Of a DNA stretch of 56,146 bases, positions 1-6,954 are shown piece after piece. The notes beneath the pieces are model-generated. The model did not search any database and had not been told where the DNA came from. It saw only the letters and a program-made list of their open reading frames with translations. The translations under genes and the position numbers were made by a program. The DNA is from DTFZ01 sp050260375. Its GTDB lineage: Bacteria; Bacillota; Clostridia; Christensenellales; SZUA-584. The number at the start of each line of letters is the position of its first letter. The stretch's first letter is position 1. The DNA lies in assembly GCA_050260375.1 (NCBI GenBank), contig JBLNCA010000022.1, forward strand, positions 1 to 56,146, read 5' to 3'.

Positions 1-1
1 G

Positions 2-70
2 TTGAAAGAAGATCAACTGGGAGAGCAACTAACGTTTGATGTAGAAAACCCGTTTACGGGTAGCAAGTAA
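2..70 (+). CDS. C-terminal end of an unidentified protein (partial)
   Basis: The window opens inside a reading frame that runs for 22 codons and stops with TAA at 68-70; the visible end reads LKEDQLGEQLTFDVENPFTG then SK. Too little is present to name a family. It lies on the same strand as the holin and LysM genes and is followed by a structured stretch and a terminator, so it was probably the last gene of an upstream transcription unit, perhaps a phage structural gene (inference from context only). Confidence 0.5.
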   Translation: MKEDQLGEQLTFDVENPFTGSK

Positions 71-85
71 CAGCCTTTCGCAAGT

Positions 86-138
86 GCCAGATCGTACCAA
101 CGCCCTTTAGGCGTGGCTAGTAGTAAAGGGTTATACCC
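86..138 (+). ncRNA. Candidate pseudoknot RNA after the partial gene
   Basis: A hairpin ACGCC/GGCGT (100-104 with 110-114) has a loop whose CCCTTTA stretch (103-109) is perfectly complementary to TAAAGGG at 124-130, and a further GGG-TTAT-ACCC hairpin follows. The two pairings overlap at 103-104, so they may be alternatives or an H-type pseudoknot. It lies in the 3' region just before a terminator. I do not recognise a named family; it could simply be part of a complex 3' end. Confidence 0.35.
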
Positions 139-145
139 GGTAAAG

Positions 146-176
146 AAAAACCCCCGGCTCGCCGGGGGATACTTAT
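146..176 (+). terminator. Rho-independent terminator
   Basis: Perfect 8-bp GC-rich hairpin CCCCCGGC-TC-GCCGGGGG (151-168) preceded by AAAAA and followed by ATACTTATT. The A run before the stem would act as a U run on the other strand, so it may work in both directions. It separates the partial gene from the holin gene. Confidence 0.75.
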
Positions 177-262
177 TGCGCATTTTTCCATATTGAGCGA
201 GCGTGAGCGATTATCGGCGGTAATCTTAAGTCAGAGAAAGCCAAATAAGGAGGATTTGACTC

Positions 263-667
263 ATGCAGATAAACGTTACCGAGGTTGTTATATCAATCGT
301 CGGGCTTGTGTTTACCGCGGTAGTTATACCGCTTACTAAAGCGGCTTTTGCGTGGCTGCGCGAGAGGACGCACAGCGAAGCGCTGCGCAGCGCGATAGGC
401 GAGGCCGAGGCGGTGGCGGACAACGTTGTGGCGTCGCTGCAGGCAAGCGTAGTGGAAGGGCTTAAATCAAAGAGCGCCGACGGCAAGCTTTCGGCCGACG
501 ACATAAAGATGATAAGCGTTAAGGCGTTCGATATGTTCATAAGCGACCTGTCAGCGAAATCGCTCGCAGTCATCGCTGGCAACGCGGACGACATAGGCGC
601 ATACGTTAAAAACCTGATTGAGGCGAGGCTGCTTGTAGCGAAGAAACAGGGAGGGACGAATGGCTGA
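263..667 (+). CDS. Phage holin, LLH-type
   Basis: A 134-residue protein with one N-terminal membrane segment (about residues 8-28, VVISIVGLVFTAVVIPLTK) followed by a long charged, helical, Ala-rich tail. This size and design match the LLH holin family, which makes pores that let endolysin reach the wall. A good ribosome binding site (AAGGAGGA at 248-255) precedes the ATG. The stop overlaps the start of the LysM gene (ATG at 660), showing translational coupling. It belongs to the phage locus into which the Mu-like prophage jumped, not to that prophage. Confidence 0.75.
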   Translation: MQINVTEVVISIVGLVFTAVVIPLTKAAFAWLRERTHSEALRSAIGEAEAVADNVVASLQASVVEGLKSKSADGKLSADDIKMISVKAFDMFISDLSAKSLAVIAGNADDIGAYVKNLIEARLLVAKKQGGTNG

Positions 668-1451
668 CTACACCGTTGTAAAGGGCGACACACTTTCAAA
701 GCTCGCAAAGAAATACAACACGACCGTCGACGAACTCGTAAGGCTCAACAACATTAAAAATAAGAATCTTATCAGGATAGGGCAGACGCTGAAGCTGCCC
801 GACTCCGCGCAGGCTGCTCCCACGCAGCCTGTTCAGCCTGCGCCCGCCCAGCCTGCGCCCGGCGGCAACGAAGGCGGCGAGACTGACTGGAAGACGCTTA
901 TAAACAGCATATACGACAACTTAAAGTCGTCGCAGAAGCAGGCCATCAAAGGCCGTTACGACGCGCAAAGATTGGAGCTTAACGCTCAGAAAGAAAAGGC
1001 TCCTGACATATATAATCCGCTGAGAAACGAGGCGTATGCGAACAGCGAGATGGCGGAGCGCTCGCGCCGCGAAGCAATGGCAAATATGGGGCTTTCGGCG
1101 GCGGGCGGCACGTCGCAGACGCTGAGGCAGCGCAACACAAACGCGCTTCTTAATACGCTTGGGGACATCTCCCGCCAGCAGCAGGACTATACGAACAATA
1201 TAGAGCTTGCCCTCGGCAAATTGGGCATACAGGAGGGTGCAGAGATAAACAGCTCGGATTTGCAGATAGATTCGCAGAGGGAACAGGCGATGCTGGATCA
1301 GGGCAACTGGGAGAAGAACTACGGCCTGCAGCAGAGCCAATACGACCTTGCAAAGAGCGACAGCACTTTCAATAAGGCGTTTGAACTGTATTCAAAGAGG
1401 CTTATCACAAAGAAGCAGTTCGAGAGCATGACGGGGTTGGATATCAGATAG
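660..1451 (+). CDS. LysM protein with phage helical domain
   Basis: 263 residues. Residues 2-46 are a canonical LysM domain (YTVVKGDTLSKLAKKYNTT..., ending IGQTLKLP) that binds peptidoglycan glycan. A Pro/Ala/Gln linker (about 48-68) follows, then a helical region of about 190 residues ending in a FNKAFELYSKRLITKKQFESM motif. The same end motif occurs in the next gene (FNKAYRMYLSRMI...FKDMTG), so the two proteins share a domain. No catalytic domain is visible; it is not an evident lysin. Likely a virion-associated or lysis-module wall-binding protein (inference). ATG overlaps the end of the holin gene. Confidence 0.6.
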   Translation: MADYTVVKGDTLSKLAKKYNTTVDELVRLNNIKNKNLIRIGQTLKLPDSAQAAPTQPVQPAPAQPAPGGNEGGETDWKTLINSIYDNLKSSQKQAIKGRYDAQRLELNAQKEKAPDIYNPLRNEAYANSEMAERSRREAMANMGLSAAGGTSQTLRQRNTNALLNTLGDISRQQQDYTNNIELALGKLGIQEGAEINSSDLQIDSQREQAMLDQGNWEKNYGLQQSQYDLAKSDSTFNKAFELYSKRLITKKQFESMTGLDIR

Positions 1452-1462
1452 CGGAGGAGAAA

Positions 1463-1987
1463 ATGGCGGATGAAGAAAGGCGGTATCCAGGCGAACCGCC
1501 CGAAACAATAAGGGACAGGCTCCATGCGCAGGCAGACGCGGCGTACCAACGGCTGGCGGACGAAGCGCGCGTAAACAAAGCGCTTGCGGACCTTGCCGCC
1601 CGGCAGTTTTACGCCGCGGTAGGCACAGGCGGAAAAGCGGCCGAGACTACGATAAGGCAGCGCAGCGAGAACAACCTGCGCAGCCTCCTCGGTAAGGCAA
1701 GAAAGATACGGGACGATTATAAAAAGAACGTGGACTTAGCGCTTGAAAAGCTTAGCCTGCAAACCGAAGCGGACAAAAGCAGCAGCGCCGGGAGGATAAA
1801 CGCCGAGCAAGGCTTGGCGCGGCTTTCACAGCGCAGGGCGGACGCCGACTTGGAGCTGCAGCGGCAGCAGCTTGACCTTTACAAAAACGACAGCGACTTT
1901 AACAAGGCGTACCGTATGTATTTGAGCCGGATGATAAGGAAGAACGCGTTCAAGGACATGACGGGCATAGAGGTAAATGTTGATTGA
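1463..1987 (+). pseudogene. 5' part of a giant phage toxin-like gene cut by the Mu-like prophage
   Basis: Codons 1-171 and the first two bases of codon 172 of an interrupted gene. The native sequence runs to 1977; from 1978 the codons N-V-D and the TGA stop are supplied by the prophage end. The part present is helical, rich in Ala, Arg and Gln, and ends with FNKAYRMYLSRM...FKDMTGIEV, matching the C-terminal domain of the LysM protein just upstream. Joining 1463-1977 to 36454-39982 gives 4,044 bases, exactly 1,348 codons with the stop, and the join reads ...MTGIEV-KNPPTSKKK... The ribosome binding site GGAGGA lies at 1453-1458. Confidence 0.85.
1973..1977. repeat. Left 5-bp target duplication GTAAA
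   Basis: GTAAA directly before the prophage end; the same five bases directly follow the right end at 36449-36453. Five base pairs is the duplication size made by MuA-type transposition. Confidence 0.85.
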
Positions 1988-2388
1988 CATGCAAAATCCG
2001 AAACGGGATTATCAAGCGTAAAAAAGCGTGAAAAATCGGAAAAATCATTAAAAACCCCTTAAATACATGTAAAAAACCCGCGACAAGTGTGTAAAAAATG
2101 TGGAAAAAATGAACTCGGCGCTGGCGGGCTTGTCAAATGATAAGTGATAAAACAGCTTGATTTTTGTTGTTTCATACTGATCCGTATTCCAAATATAAAA
2201 AAGTGTTTTGAAACTGTTAAAATAGTGGGTATAACTCCTTTAAATAGCGTTAAAATCATTAAAACGGTCACATTTTAATAATAGCCCAAAAAACGAAAAA
2301 AATAAAGAAATTATCAGCGAACTCAACGAACAAAACTGCAGTTTGCAGCGAACTAAGTTCGTCGATGCCTTAAAATCAGGTATTAAAA
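1978..2388. other. Left end of the prophage: transposase-binding region, no gene
   Basis: About 410 bases, AT-rich, without a convincing gene. The outermost 26 bases are the terminal inverted repeat. Inside it are related motifs of the type GC(A/G)AAAATCCGAAA and GTGAAAAATCGGAAAAA (near 1990-2045) that resemble the doubled motif at the right end (GCGCAAAATGCGAAAAA and ACGCAAAATACAAAAAA read inward from 36448). Multiple such sites are expected for MuA-type transposase binding; the assignment is inference. AT-rich TTAAA repeats fill 2040-2290. Confidence 0.55.
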
Positions 2389-2867
2389 TCAACATGCTTT
2401 ATCGACCTTGAAAGGATCAAAGCTAATGATGAAATCCTTATAGGAAACAGTAAGCCCATAATGCTCTTTATAGGCCTGAAGTCCATAAACCAAAAATTCA
2501 ACTGTGACGTTCAGCTCATCCGCCAGCTCGTAAATATCGCAGGACGACGTCTGGCGTCAATAAGTTTATTAAAAGGCATCAGTTTTTTAACGGCATTGAA
2601 ACGGGCGATATTTTCGAGCTTATCACGCAGGTATTTGGTAGCATAAAAGAGATCTACCGGAGTGGTGAAATAATGCTCGAGCTCTTCAGCAAGAACGCAG
2701 ATCCGCTTTGCGGTGGTATCCAGTTTAGTACTTAAAGTAATTGATTTTATACCGCATTTAGAATTTTGATAATAGAACCCACTCATATCGTTTGGTAAAC
2801 GGCCATAGAGCAGTAATATATCGTTATCGTATACAAACTGCTCCATTTTTTCATAATCGCTGACCAT
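2389..2867 (-). pseudogene. ImmA/IrrE-type metallopeptidase, frameshifted
   Basis: Reads from ATG at 2867 with the family zinc-site region AEELEHYFTTP (the phage branch of ImmA/IrrE, which cleaves XRE-type repressors to trigger induction). At about 2545-2555 the frame breaks: it would stop at 2511, but a frame change restores the expected C-terminus, CDIYELADELNVTVEFLVYG and on to TGA at 2389-2391. A one-base loss explains this. It lies in the leftward immunity operon with the repressor, as in many Firmicute phages. If real, the lesion would remove a normal induction route; a sequence error is the alternative. Confidence 0.75.
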
Positions 2868-2929
2868 GATGTGCGCCTCCGGATGAGGTAAAAGTGGTAT
2901 ATAAATTATGACGTAAATAATGTACTATT

Positions 2930-3580
2930 TTACGGACTTTTAAACTTGTTTTTGCGGGGGCGGAATACATAACCCCTTGCTTTTTTATCTTCGATATTTT
3001 TGATAGCACCATTTATGTAAATAACAGGAGTATTATCAATTGAAGGCTCAAAATGACCATTAAAATTAATACTTGGTTTAAAGTATGGGCTGTTTTTATA
3101 TTCGTACAATATACTAAGAGCTTTATCAAGATCGTTCATTTTTACATAAACTTCGGCTAACCAACGGCAATAAAGATAGTTACTCGGATCTTCTTTATAT
3201 ACTTCCGATAGAAGTTTTTCTGCTTCAACCAGCTGATTGCTTTTGTATAATTGTATACCGACCTTATATTTATATTCAGTAACCTCGTTTTGATTTCGAG
3301 CATTTTTTATTATTTTATTACCAGTTTTTATAGATAACGGTCTGAATGAAGCGGACTTACCCTTATAAGCTTCAAATAATAATATATGGGCCTCCTGATC
3401 ATCAATATCTTTTAAAAGCTCAATAACAACGTCATAAATATCTTCTCTAGACTCATAAATAGAACGGCCATTGCAGATTTTTTCAAGGTAAGATTTAGTC
3501 TCCTCTGATACATGACAAAACATCCCCATACTATGCAATAATTCTCTAGCGATATTTATAATATACTGAGACTTATTCAT
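2930..3580 (-). CDS. TPR-like protein of the immunity operon
   Basis: 216 residues, AT-rich and Lys/Asn-rich compared with its neighbours. Residues about 100-165 look like two tetratricopeptide helix pairs (VGIQLYKSNQLVEAEKLLSE, then WLAEVYVKMNDLDKALSILY), typical of protein-protein contact. It lies between the repressor and immA on the leftward transcript, 12 bases after the repressor stop. No enzymatic motif is seen. A role in sensing or modulating the repressor/ImmA pair is possible but not shown; its base composition suggests it was acquired separately. Confidence 0.6.
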   Translation of the reverse strand: MNKSQYIINIARELLHSMGMFCHVSEETKSYLEKICNGRSIYESREDIYDVVIELLKDIDDQEAHILLFEAYKGKSASFRPLSIKTGNKIIKNARNQNEVTEYKYKVGIQLYKSNQLVEAEKLLSEVYKEDPSNYLYCRWLAEVYVKMNDLDKALSILYEYKNSPYFKPSINFNGHFEPSIDNTPVIYINGAIKNIEDKKARGYVFRPRKNKFKSP

Positions 3581-3592
3581 TATATTTACCTT

Positions 3593-3928
3593 TTATTCTT
3601 TTTTCTTGCCGTATTTTTGTATTAAAAACTGCTTATATTCTTCAAGCTGCTGGAGAGCTTCAGGCGTGAGATCGTCGTAGGTTTTACCACCATCGATATG
3701 AGCAGCGGCTATTTCCCCCGGATGCGGGTAATCTGAATGCCCTATTAAATAATCAGTACTTACACCAAATAGATCAGCAAGTTTGCATAGAATATCATAA
3801 TCAGGTTCACTTTTGCCTGTTTCGTATTTGTTATATGTCGTTCTATCAATTCCTAACTTAATAGCAACCTCTTGCTGTGTATATCCTCTATATTTCCGAA
3901 GAGATCTTAAGTTGCTTGAAAAGACCAT
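3593..3928 (-). CDS. XRE-family phage repressor
   Basis: 111 residues. N-terminal helix-turn-helix of the XRE/Cro type (LRSLRKYRGYTQQEVAIKLG, then IDRTTYNKYETGKSEP, ending ADLFGVSTDYLIGHSD), then a short C-terminal tail ending QFLIQKYGKKKE. I chose the ATG at 3928 because GAGGTGGTAAT directly precedes it; an in-frame upstream ATG at 3964 lies within the promoter/operator region. Divergent from the Cro-like gene, with four palindromic operators between them. Expected to hold early transcription off in the lysogen; cleavage by the ImmA-like product is the usual derepression route. Confidence 0.85.
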   Translation of the reverse strand: MVFSSNLRSLRKYRGYTQQEVAIKLGIDRTTYNKYETGKSEPDYDILCKLADLFGVSTDYLIGHSDYPHPGEIAAAHIDGGKTYDDLTPEALQQLEEYKQFLIQKYGKKKE

Positions 3929-3985
3929 ATTACCACCTCTTTTATTTTCCCCCAAAAAAAGCAAAGTGAAACATATTCACGTGTA

Positions 3986-4014
3986 ATTATAGTGAAGAAT
4001 TATCACTTTGTCTA
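3986..4014 (-). promoter_or_regulatory. Leftward repressor promoter
   Basis: Read on the minus strand: TAGACA (4014-4009), 17-bp spacer, TATAAT (3991-3986). The operator at 3992-4006 fills the spacer and 3966-3980 lies at the start site, so the repressor gene should be autoregulated. Confidence 0.75.
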
Positions 4015-4043
4015 TTGACATGTGAAGAAAATGCTCATATAAT
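4015..4043 (+). promoter_or_regulatory. Rightward early promoter
   Basis: Consensus sigma-A promoter: TTGACA (4015-4020), 17-bp spacer, TATAAT (4038-4043). The half-conserved operator lies in the spacer and a strong operator just downstream of the -10. It would drive the Cro-like gene and the early operon. Confidence 0.85.
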
Positions 4044-4087
4044 TTACGATATGTGGAGAATCTTCACTATTTGTATGGGGTAATAAT

Positions 4088-4276
4088 ATGAATTCAATAA
4101 AAAAAAGACGGGTTGAAATGGGGCTAACCCAAGAGCAACTTGCTAAAAGACTGAAAATTCATCGGACAACCGTTGTTAAATGGGAGACAAATAAATCCAC
4201 ACCTAAAACCCGGATGCTGCCAGAACTTTCAAAGGTTCTTGATATATCAATAGAGGAACTTTTGAATGTTGGATAA
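4088..4276 (+). CDS. Cro/Ner-like XRE regulator
   Basis: 62 residues, consisting almost only of a helix-turn-helix (IKKRRVEMGLTQEQLAKRLK, then IHRTTVVKWETNKSTP). First gene of the rightward transcript, 45 bp after the -10 box. Such small divergent regulators act as Cro or Ner, shutting down the repressor promoter and tempering early transcription. Probably binds the same GTGAA...TTCAC operators (inference). Confidence 0.8.
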   Translation: MNSIKKRRVEMGLTQEQLAKRLKIHRTTVVKWETNKSTPKTRMLPELSKVLDISIEELLNVG

Positions 4277-4295
4277 TTCAAAAGGAGGTATTTAC

Positions 4296-4985
4296 ATGAA
4301 CTTAAATTTAGTTAAAAAAGCCGATTTTAACGGCGTTGAATGCGATTTTTACGAGACTAACGAAACAAAGAATATCTGGCTCACACGGGAACAGATCGGA
4401 AGAGCGCTGGAATATGAACATCCGGGGGCAGCAATAAAGAACATTCATCTTCGCAATAAAGGAAGGATAGATCAGTTTTCAAGGGTGGCTCAAGTTGAGC
4501 TACCCCAAGGCGGAGAGCAGAATATCTATCTCTACTCCCCCAAGGGCGTGTACGAGATTTGTCGCTGGAGCCGCCAGCCGAAGGCGGACGCCTTCATGGA
4601 CTGGGTGTGGGGGATCGTCGAACAGCTGCGCACCGGCCGCGGCTACGACATGGCGGCGGTTATCACTGAGACAGTGAAGGTGACACTTACGGAGTTTACA
4701 AAGCAGCTTATACCTCTATTAAAAGAGATCTTAACGGATGTTAAAACGGCGCCAGTAAGCGAGGTGCATATTCATCAGAAAGAAGATCGTTTTGTTCCCC
4801 GACGGCGGAAGCATCATTCCATTATAGAACATTTGGACGACGACGTGAGAAAAGAAGTCGAGTTCATGATTTGCTCGGATAAATATTCTTTCAGGGATAT
4901 CGTTGAGATGCTCAGGGAATACGGGGTTGACGTCTCAATTACGTCTGTATACAGGTATTCAAAGCGCCTTGTGGACGGACTGTAA
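4296..4985 (+). CDS. BRO-N antirepressor fused to a DUF3486-type helix-turn-helix
   Basis: 229 residues from the ATG at 4296, chosen because AAAGGAGG precedes it at 4280-4287. Residues about 5-110 are a BRO-N/antirepressor domain (FNGVECDFYETNETKNIWLT..., YLYSPKGVYEICRWSRQPKA, AFMDWVWGIVEQLR). The last 60 residues (HHSIIEHLDDDVRKEVEFMI ... SFRDIVEMLREYGVDVSITS VYRYSKRL) closely resemble the N-terminal helix-turn-helix of the terminase-small-subunit-like DUF3486 protein at 15319 (...ISITSVWRHATTL). Likely an early regulator that binds DNA or the repressor. Confidence 0.75.
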   Translation: MNLNLVKKADFNGVECDFYETNETKNIWLTREQIGRALEYEHPGAAIKNIHLRNKGRIDQFSRVAQVELPQGGEQNIYLYSPKGVYEICRWSRQPKADAFMDWVWGIVEQLRTGRGYDMAAVITETVKVTLTEFTKQLIPLLKEILTDVKTAPVSEVHIHQKEDRFVPRRRKHHSIIEHLDDDVRKEVEFMICSDKYSFRDIVEMLREYGVDVSITSVYRYSKRLVDGL

Positions 4986-4998
4986 TAGGGGTTGGTAA

Positions 4999-5607
4999 GT
5001 GAGAAAGGTAAGACTTGCATACGCCGTTATGCTGCTGATTACAGCTACAGCGGCAGTCATGGCCCCAACTGAATCAGAGCTAGGACAAACGGAGTTGCCA
5101 AAGATGGAAATACGGAAGGCTATAGAGAAGGCAGAAGTCATTCCAGTATTCAACCAGGCCATGTCAACACCGCTTCCTGCGAAACCAACAGCGGAGGTTA
5201 TACATACGGAACGAATTAAGGCTGAGGTAATATCCGAACACATATCTGAACCGACGCCTACGCCTTCGAAATACAGCGATGAAGAAAAGGAGCTCATCGC
5301 GCGGGTAGTATATGCCGAAAGCCGCGGAGAGCCGTTCGAGGGACAGATCGCGGTCGCGGCAGTAATCCTGAACCGATATGAGTCAGGGAAGTTTGGCAAA
5401 AGCGTAAGAAGTGTAGTCTACGCAAAAGAGCAGTTTGCAGTAAGTAGTAAATATAGTGACGAGAATATGGCGGCCGTCGAAGCGGCAATTGCCGGTACGG
5501 ATTATCCGGACACAATGTATTACTTCCAAAAGAGCAAGCGTAAAAAATGGGGCGACAAAATCTACTATGCCCGTATCGGAAATCACAGCTTCTATTTAGG
5601 AAAATGA
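4999..5607 (+). CDS. SleB/CwlJ-type cell wall hydrolase
   Basis: 202 residues starting with GTG at 4999 (GGTTGG upstream is a weak ribosome binding site). An N-terminal membrane segment or signal sequence (VRLAYAVMLLITATAAVMA) is followed by a spacer and, from about residue 95, a hydrolase_2 domain (ARVVYAESRGEPFEGQIAVA, AVILNRYESGKFGKSVRSVV, then YARIGNHSFY). This family includes spore cortex-lytic SleB and CwlJ; the Glu in YAESRGE is the conserved acid. Placement in the early regulatory region, far from the endolysin at 34676, is unusual: it may act on the wall during entry or in the lysogen rather than in lysis (inference). Confidence 0.8.
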   Translation: MRKVRLAYAVMLLITATAAVMAPTESELGQTELPKMEIRKAIEKAEVIPVFNQAMSTPLPAKPTAEVIHTERIKAEVISEHISEPTPTPSKYSDEEKELIARVVYAESRGEPFEGQIAVAAVILNRYESGKFGKSVRSVVYAKEQFAVSSKYSDENMAAVEAAIAGTDYPDTMYYFQKSKRKKWGDKIYYARIGNHSFYLGK

Positions 5608-5609
5608 GA

Positions 5610-5888
5610 ATGAAGGTTTACATGCAAGTAACACGTGACAAATACCAGCTGCCCGTAGCGGTGGATGACTCGCCGAAAGAACTGGCTGAGCTCTGCGGCT
5701 GCAGCGCGAATGCTGTAAGCAGCGCTTTAAGCCGCCTGAAGAGCGGACAGCTTCGCAGGCCGAGATTTGTATGTGTTGAGATAAATGACGATACAGAAGC
5801 CAATAGTACGGGCATTTATGGGAGAACAGGGCGGCATGGCCGCCTCCGTGTCGGCGTAGCTCAGCGGCAGAGCGGTATGGATTCATAG
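5610..5888 (+). CDS. Small phage protein; 3' end overlaps a tRNA
   Basis: The part beginning MKVYMQVTRDKYQLPVAVDD contains a small helix-turn-helix-like stretch (SPKELAELCGCSANAVSSAL) and ends around FVCVEINDD, a form common in small Clostridia phage proteins. From about 5800 on the frame runs through a hairpin (GGCGGC-ATG-GCCGCC, 5830-5844) and into the tRNA, with low-complexity GRTGRHGRLRVG, so the native end was probably near 5800 and a tRNA cassette was inserted or an indel extended the frame. ATG at 5604 overlapping the previous stop is an alternative start; AGGA spacing favours 5610. Confidence 0.5.
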   Translation: MKVYMQVTRDKYQLPVAVDDSPKELAELCGCSANAVSSALSRLKSGQLRRPRFVCVEINDDTEANSTGIYGRTGRHGRLRVGVAQRQSGMDS

Positions 5889-5923
5889 TCCAATGGTCGC
5901 GGGTTCGAGTCCCGCCGCCGGTA
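5850..5923 (+). tRNA. tRNA-Met-like gene (anticodon CAU)
   Basis: Acceptor stem GTCGGCG (5850-5856) pairs with CGCCGGT (5916-5922), with A5923 as discriminator; no CCA is encoded. D stem GCTC/GAGC, anticodon loop TTCATAG gives CAU, T arm GCGGG-TTCGAGT-CCCGC. Two features are odd: there are three nucleotides (GGT) instead of one between the D stem and the anticodon stem, and the first anticodon-stem pair is A-A. It may be a functional phage tRNA-Met, a tRNA-Ile2 precursor, or mainly an RNase P processing mark in the early transcript. Confidence 0.7.
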
Positions 5924-5929
5924 CTAAAC

Positions 5930-6047
5930 CTATTAGCAGCCGGATATTATGCAGGCCGGCATTAAAGGATCGAACGGGCCACTAGGTTCGGGAACAAAGA
6001 GGCGGCAAGAATGGCCCCTTCCGCCTCATCTATTAACTATTGGAGGT
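5930..6047 (+). other. Structured intergenic stretch after the tRNA
   Basis: Three hairpins follow the tRNA: GCCGG...CCGGC (about 5939-5963), CGAAC...GTTCG (about 5971-5990) and a perfect 7-bp GAGGCGG...CCGCCTC (5999-6028). GGGCCA and TGGCCC in the same stretch could also pair. None has a terminal U run. I tested it by eye against HDV-like, hammerhead and twister cores and found no match. Its role is unknown; it ends just before the ribosome binding site TGGAGG of the next gene. Confidence 0.4.
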
Positions 6048-6052
6048 AGATT

Positions 6053-6709
6053 ATGGTCAAGAGAAAATGCCCGGTATGTGGCAATTACATGTTTACAGCC
6101 AACGAAACAAAGGTATGCAAATGCTCTTGCGGAGAAAAGCTGGGCCCGGAGTTGAATATGCAGATTGGTGAAAAAGATAAAAAGCCGGCCGCCTTTCCCG
6201 TGGTCGGAGAAGTCCTGGCTAATGGGTACATGGTACTTGCTATTTGGAAAAAAGAATACGTTCTGGCCGTCAGCGAAGATAAAAATGTTCTGCAGCCTTA
6301 TGTCACTTGGTATTTGGATCAGAACGGTCAGACTTATGGCGGTACTTACTTCGCGGATAAGGGCGATGCAGAAAGGCACTTTGCAGCACTTTGCTTTAAA
6401 TGGTTCTACAACAACGATGAGCTTGGTATGGCTCTCAGCGTGTTCAATCAATTCAAATGGGATCGGAATATACTTTCGATGATATTTGATCACGAAAATG
6501 ACGTGATACTTTTCAACGAGGATGCACTAATGCGCATCATCATGATGGCCAATCCTGCCCAGGAACCGAGGCCAATACGCCTTATCAGCCAAGATGAACT
6601 GCTGAAACGGCGCAAAACCAAGAAAAAGCTGCCAGAAAAAATAAAAACACCACTAATGAGCGATGAAATGATAGTGGCAACCATCCGCAAGCAGGATGAA
6701 GCAGGATGA
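6053..6709 (+). CDS. Zinc-ribbon early protein of unknown function
   Basis: 218 residues. The N-terminus has a four-cysteine zinc-ribbon pattern (CPVCGNYMF ... CKCSCGEKLG). The rest (GGTYFADKGDAERHFAALCF, then KWFYNNDELGMALSVFNQFK) is soluble and has no motif I recognise; the C-terminus is Lys/Arg-rich (KRRKTKKKLPEKIK). Ribosome binding site TGGAGG at 6041-6046. Conserved-looking early-operon gene, possibly nucleic-acid binding; function unknown. Confidence 0.6.
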   Translation: MVKRKCPVCGNYMFTANETKVCKCSCGEKLGPELNMQIGEKDKKPAAFPVVGEVLANGYMVLAIWKKEYVLAVSEDKNVLQPYVTWYLDQNGQTYGGTYFADKGDAERHFAALCFKWFYNNDELGMALSVFNQFKWDRNILSMIFDHENDVILFNEDALMRIIMMANPAQEPRPIRLISQDELLKRRKTKKKLPEKIKTPLMSDEMIVATIRKQDEAG

Positions 6710-6724
6710 AAGGAGCCGCCCAAC

Positions 6725-6943
6725 ATGTCAATTATGATATTTGACAGCCAGAAAAGCTATATAAGAGAGCTGCTCGAAAAGACTGGCACCCACCTTGCAG
6801 ATTATACGAATAAAGAACTGGACAAGCTCACCTGTCGGGAAGCTGACAGAGTAATGGAATCCCTGAAAGAAGAACTTAGGGCACAACGGCTACAGCAGAG
6901 GCTTGGGCAGCGATTTCAGTACATGCAGCATCACAGACGTTAA
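6725..6943 (+). CDS. Small helical early protein
   Basis: 72 residues, largely alpha-helical with a basic, Gln-rich C-terminus (LRAQRLQQRLGQRFQYMQHH). AAAGGAGC precedes the ATG. No family recognised. It lies 12 bases before the hammerhead ribozyme that separates it from the transposase gene, so ribozyme cleavage would leave this message with a new 3' end. Confidence 0.55.
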   Translation: MSIMIFDSQKSYIRELLEKTGTHLADYTNKELDKLTCREADRVMESLKEELRAQRLQQRLGQRFQYMQHHRR

Positions 6944-6954
6944 GAGATATATTA

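Larger units (their letters stand above)
3966..4067. promoter_or_regulatory. Four-site operator array of the phage switch
   Basis: Three near-perfect 15-bp palindromes, GTGAAACATATTCAC (3966-3980), GTGAAGAATTATCAC (3992-4006) and GTGGAGAATCTTCAC (4053-4067), and a half-conserved one, GTGAAGAAAATGCTC (4022-4036). Consensus GTGAAGAATATTCAC. Centres are 26, 30 and 31 bp apart. They overlap the -10 and -35 parts of both divergent promoters, so occupancy by the XRE repressor and/or the Cro-like protein would set which direction is transcribed. Confidence 0.85.

Noticed and set aside
1..2000. Diversity-generating retroelement near the older phage locus
   Set aside because: No reverse transcriptase and no adenine-varied repeat pair are visible.
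2461..2646. Plus-strand open frame opposite immA
   Set aside because: It lies opposite the immA coding sequence, has no ribosome binding site and no family resemblance.
5930..6047. HDV-like ribozyme (GGGCCA/TGGCCC pairing and GAATGG)
   Set aside because: P3 has no room (three bases between the P2 strand and the P1 strand) and there is no P4 hairpin.
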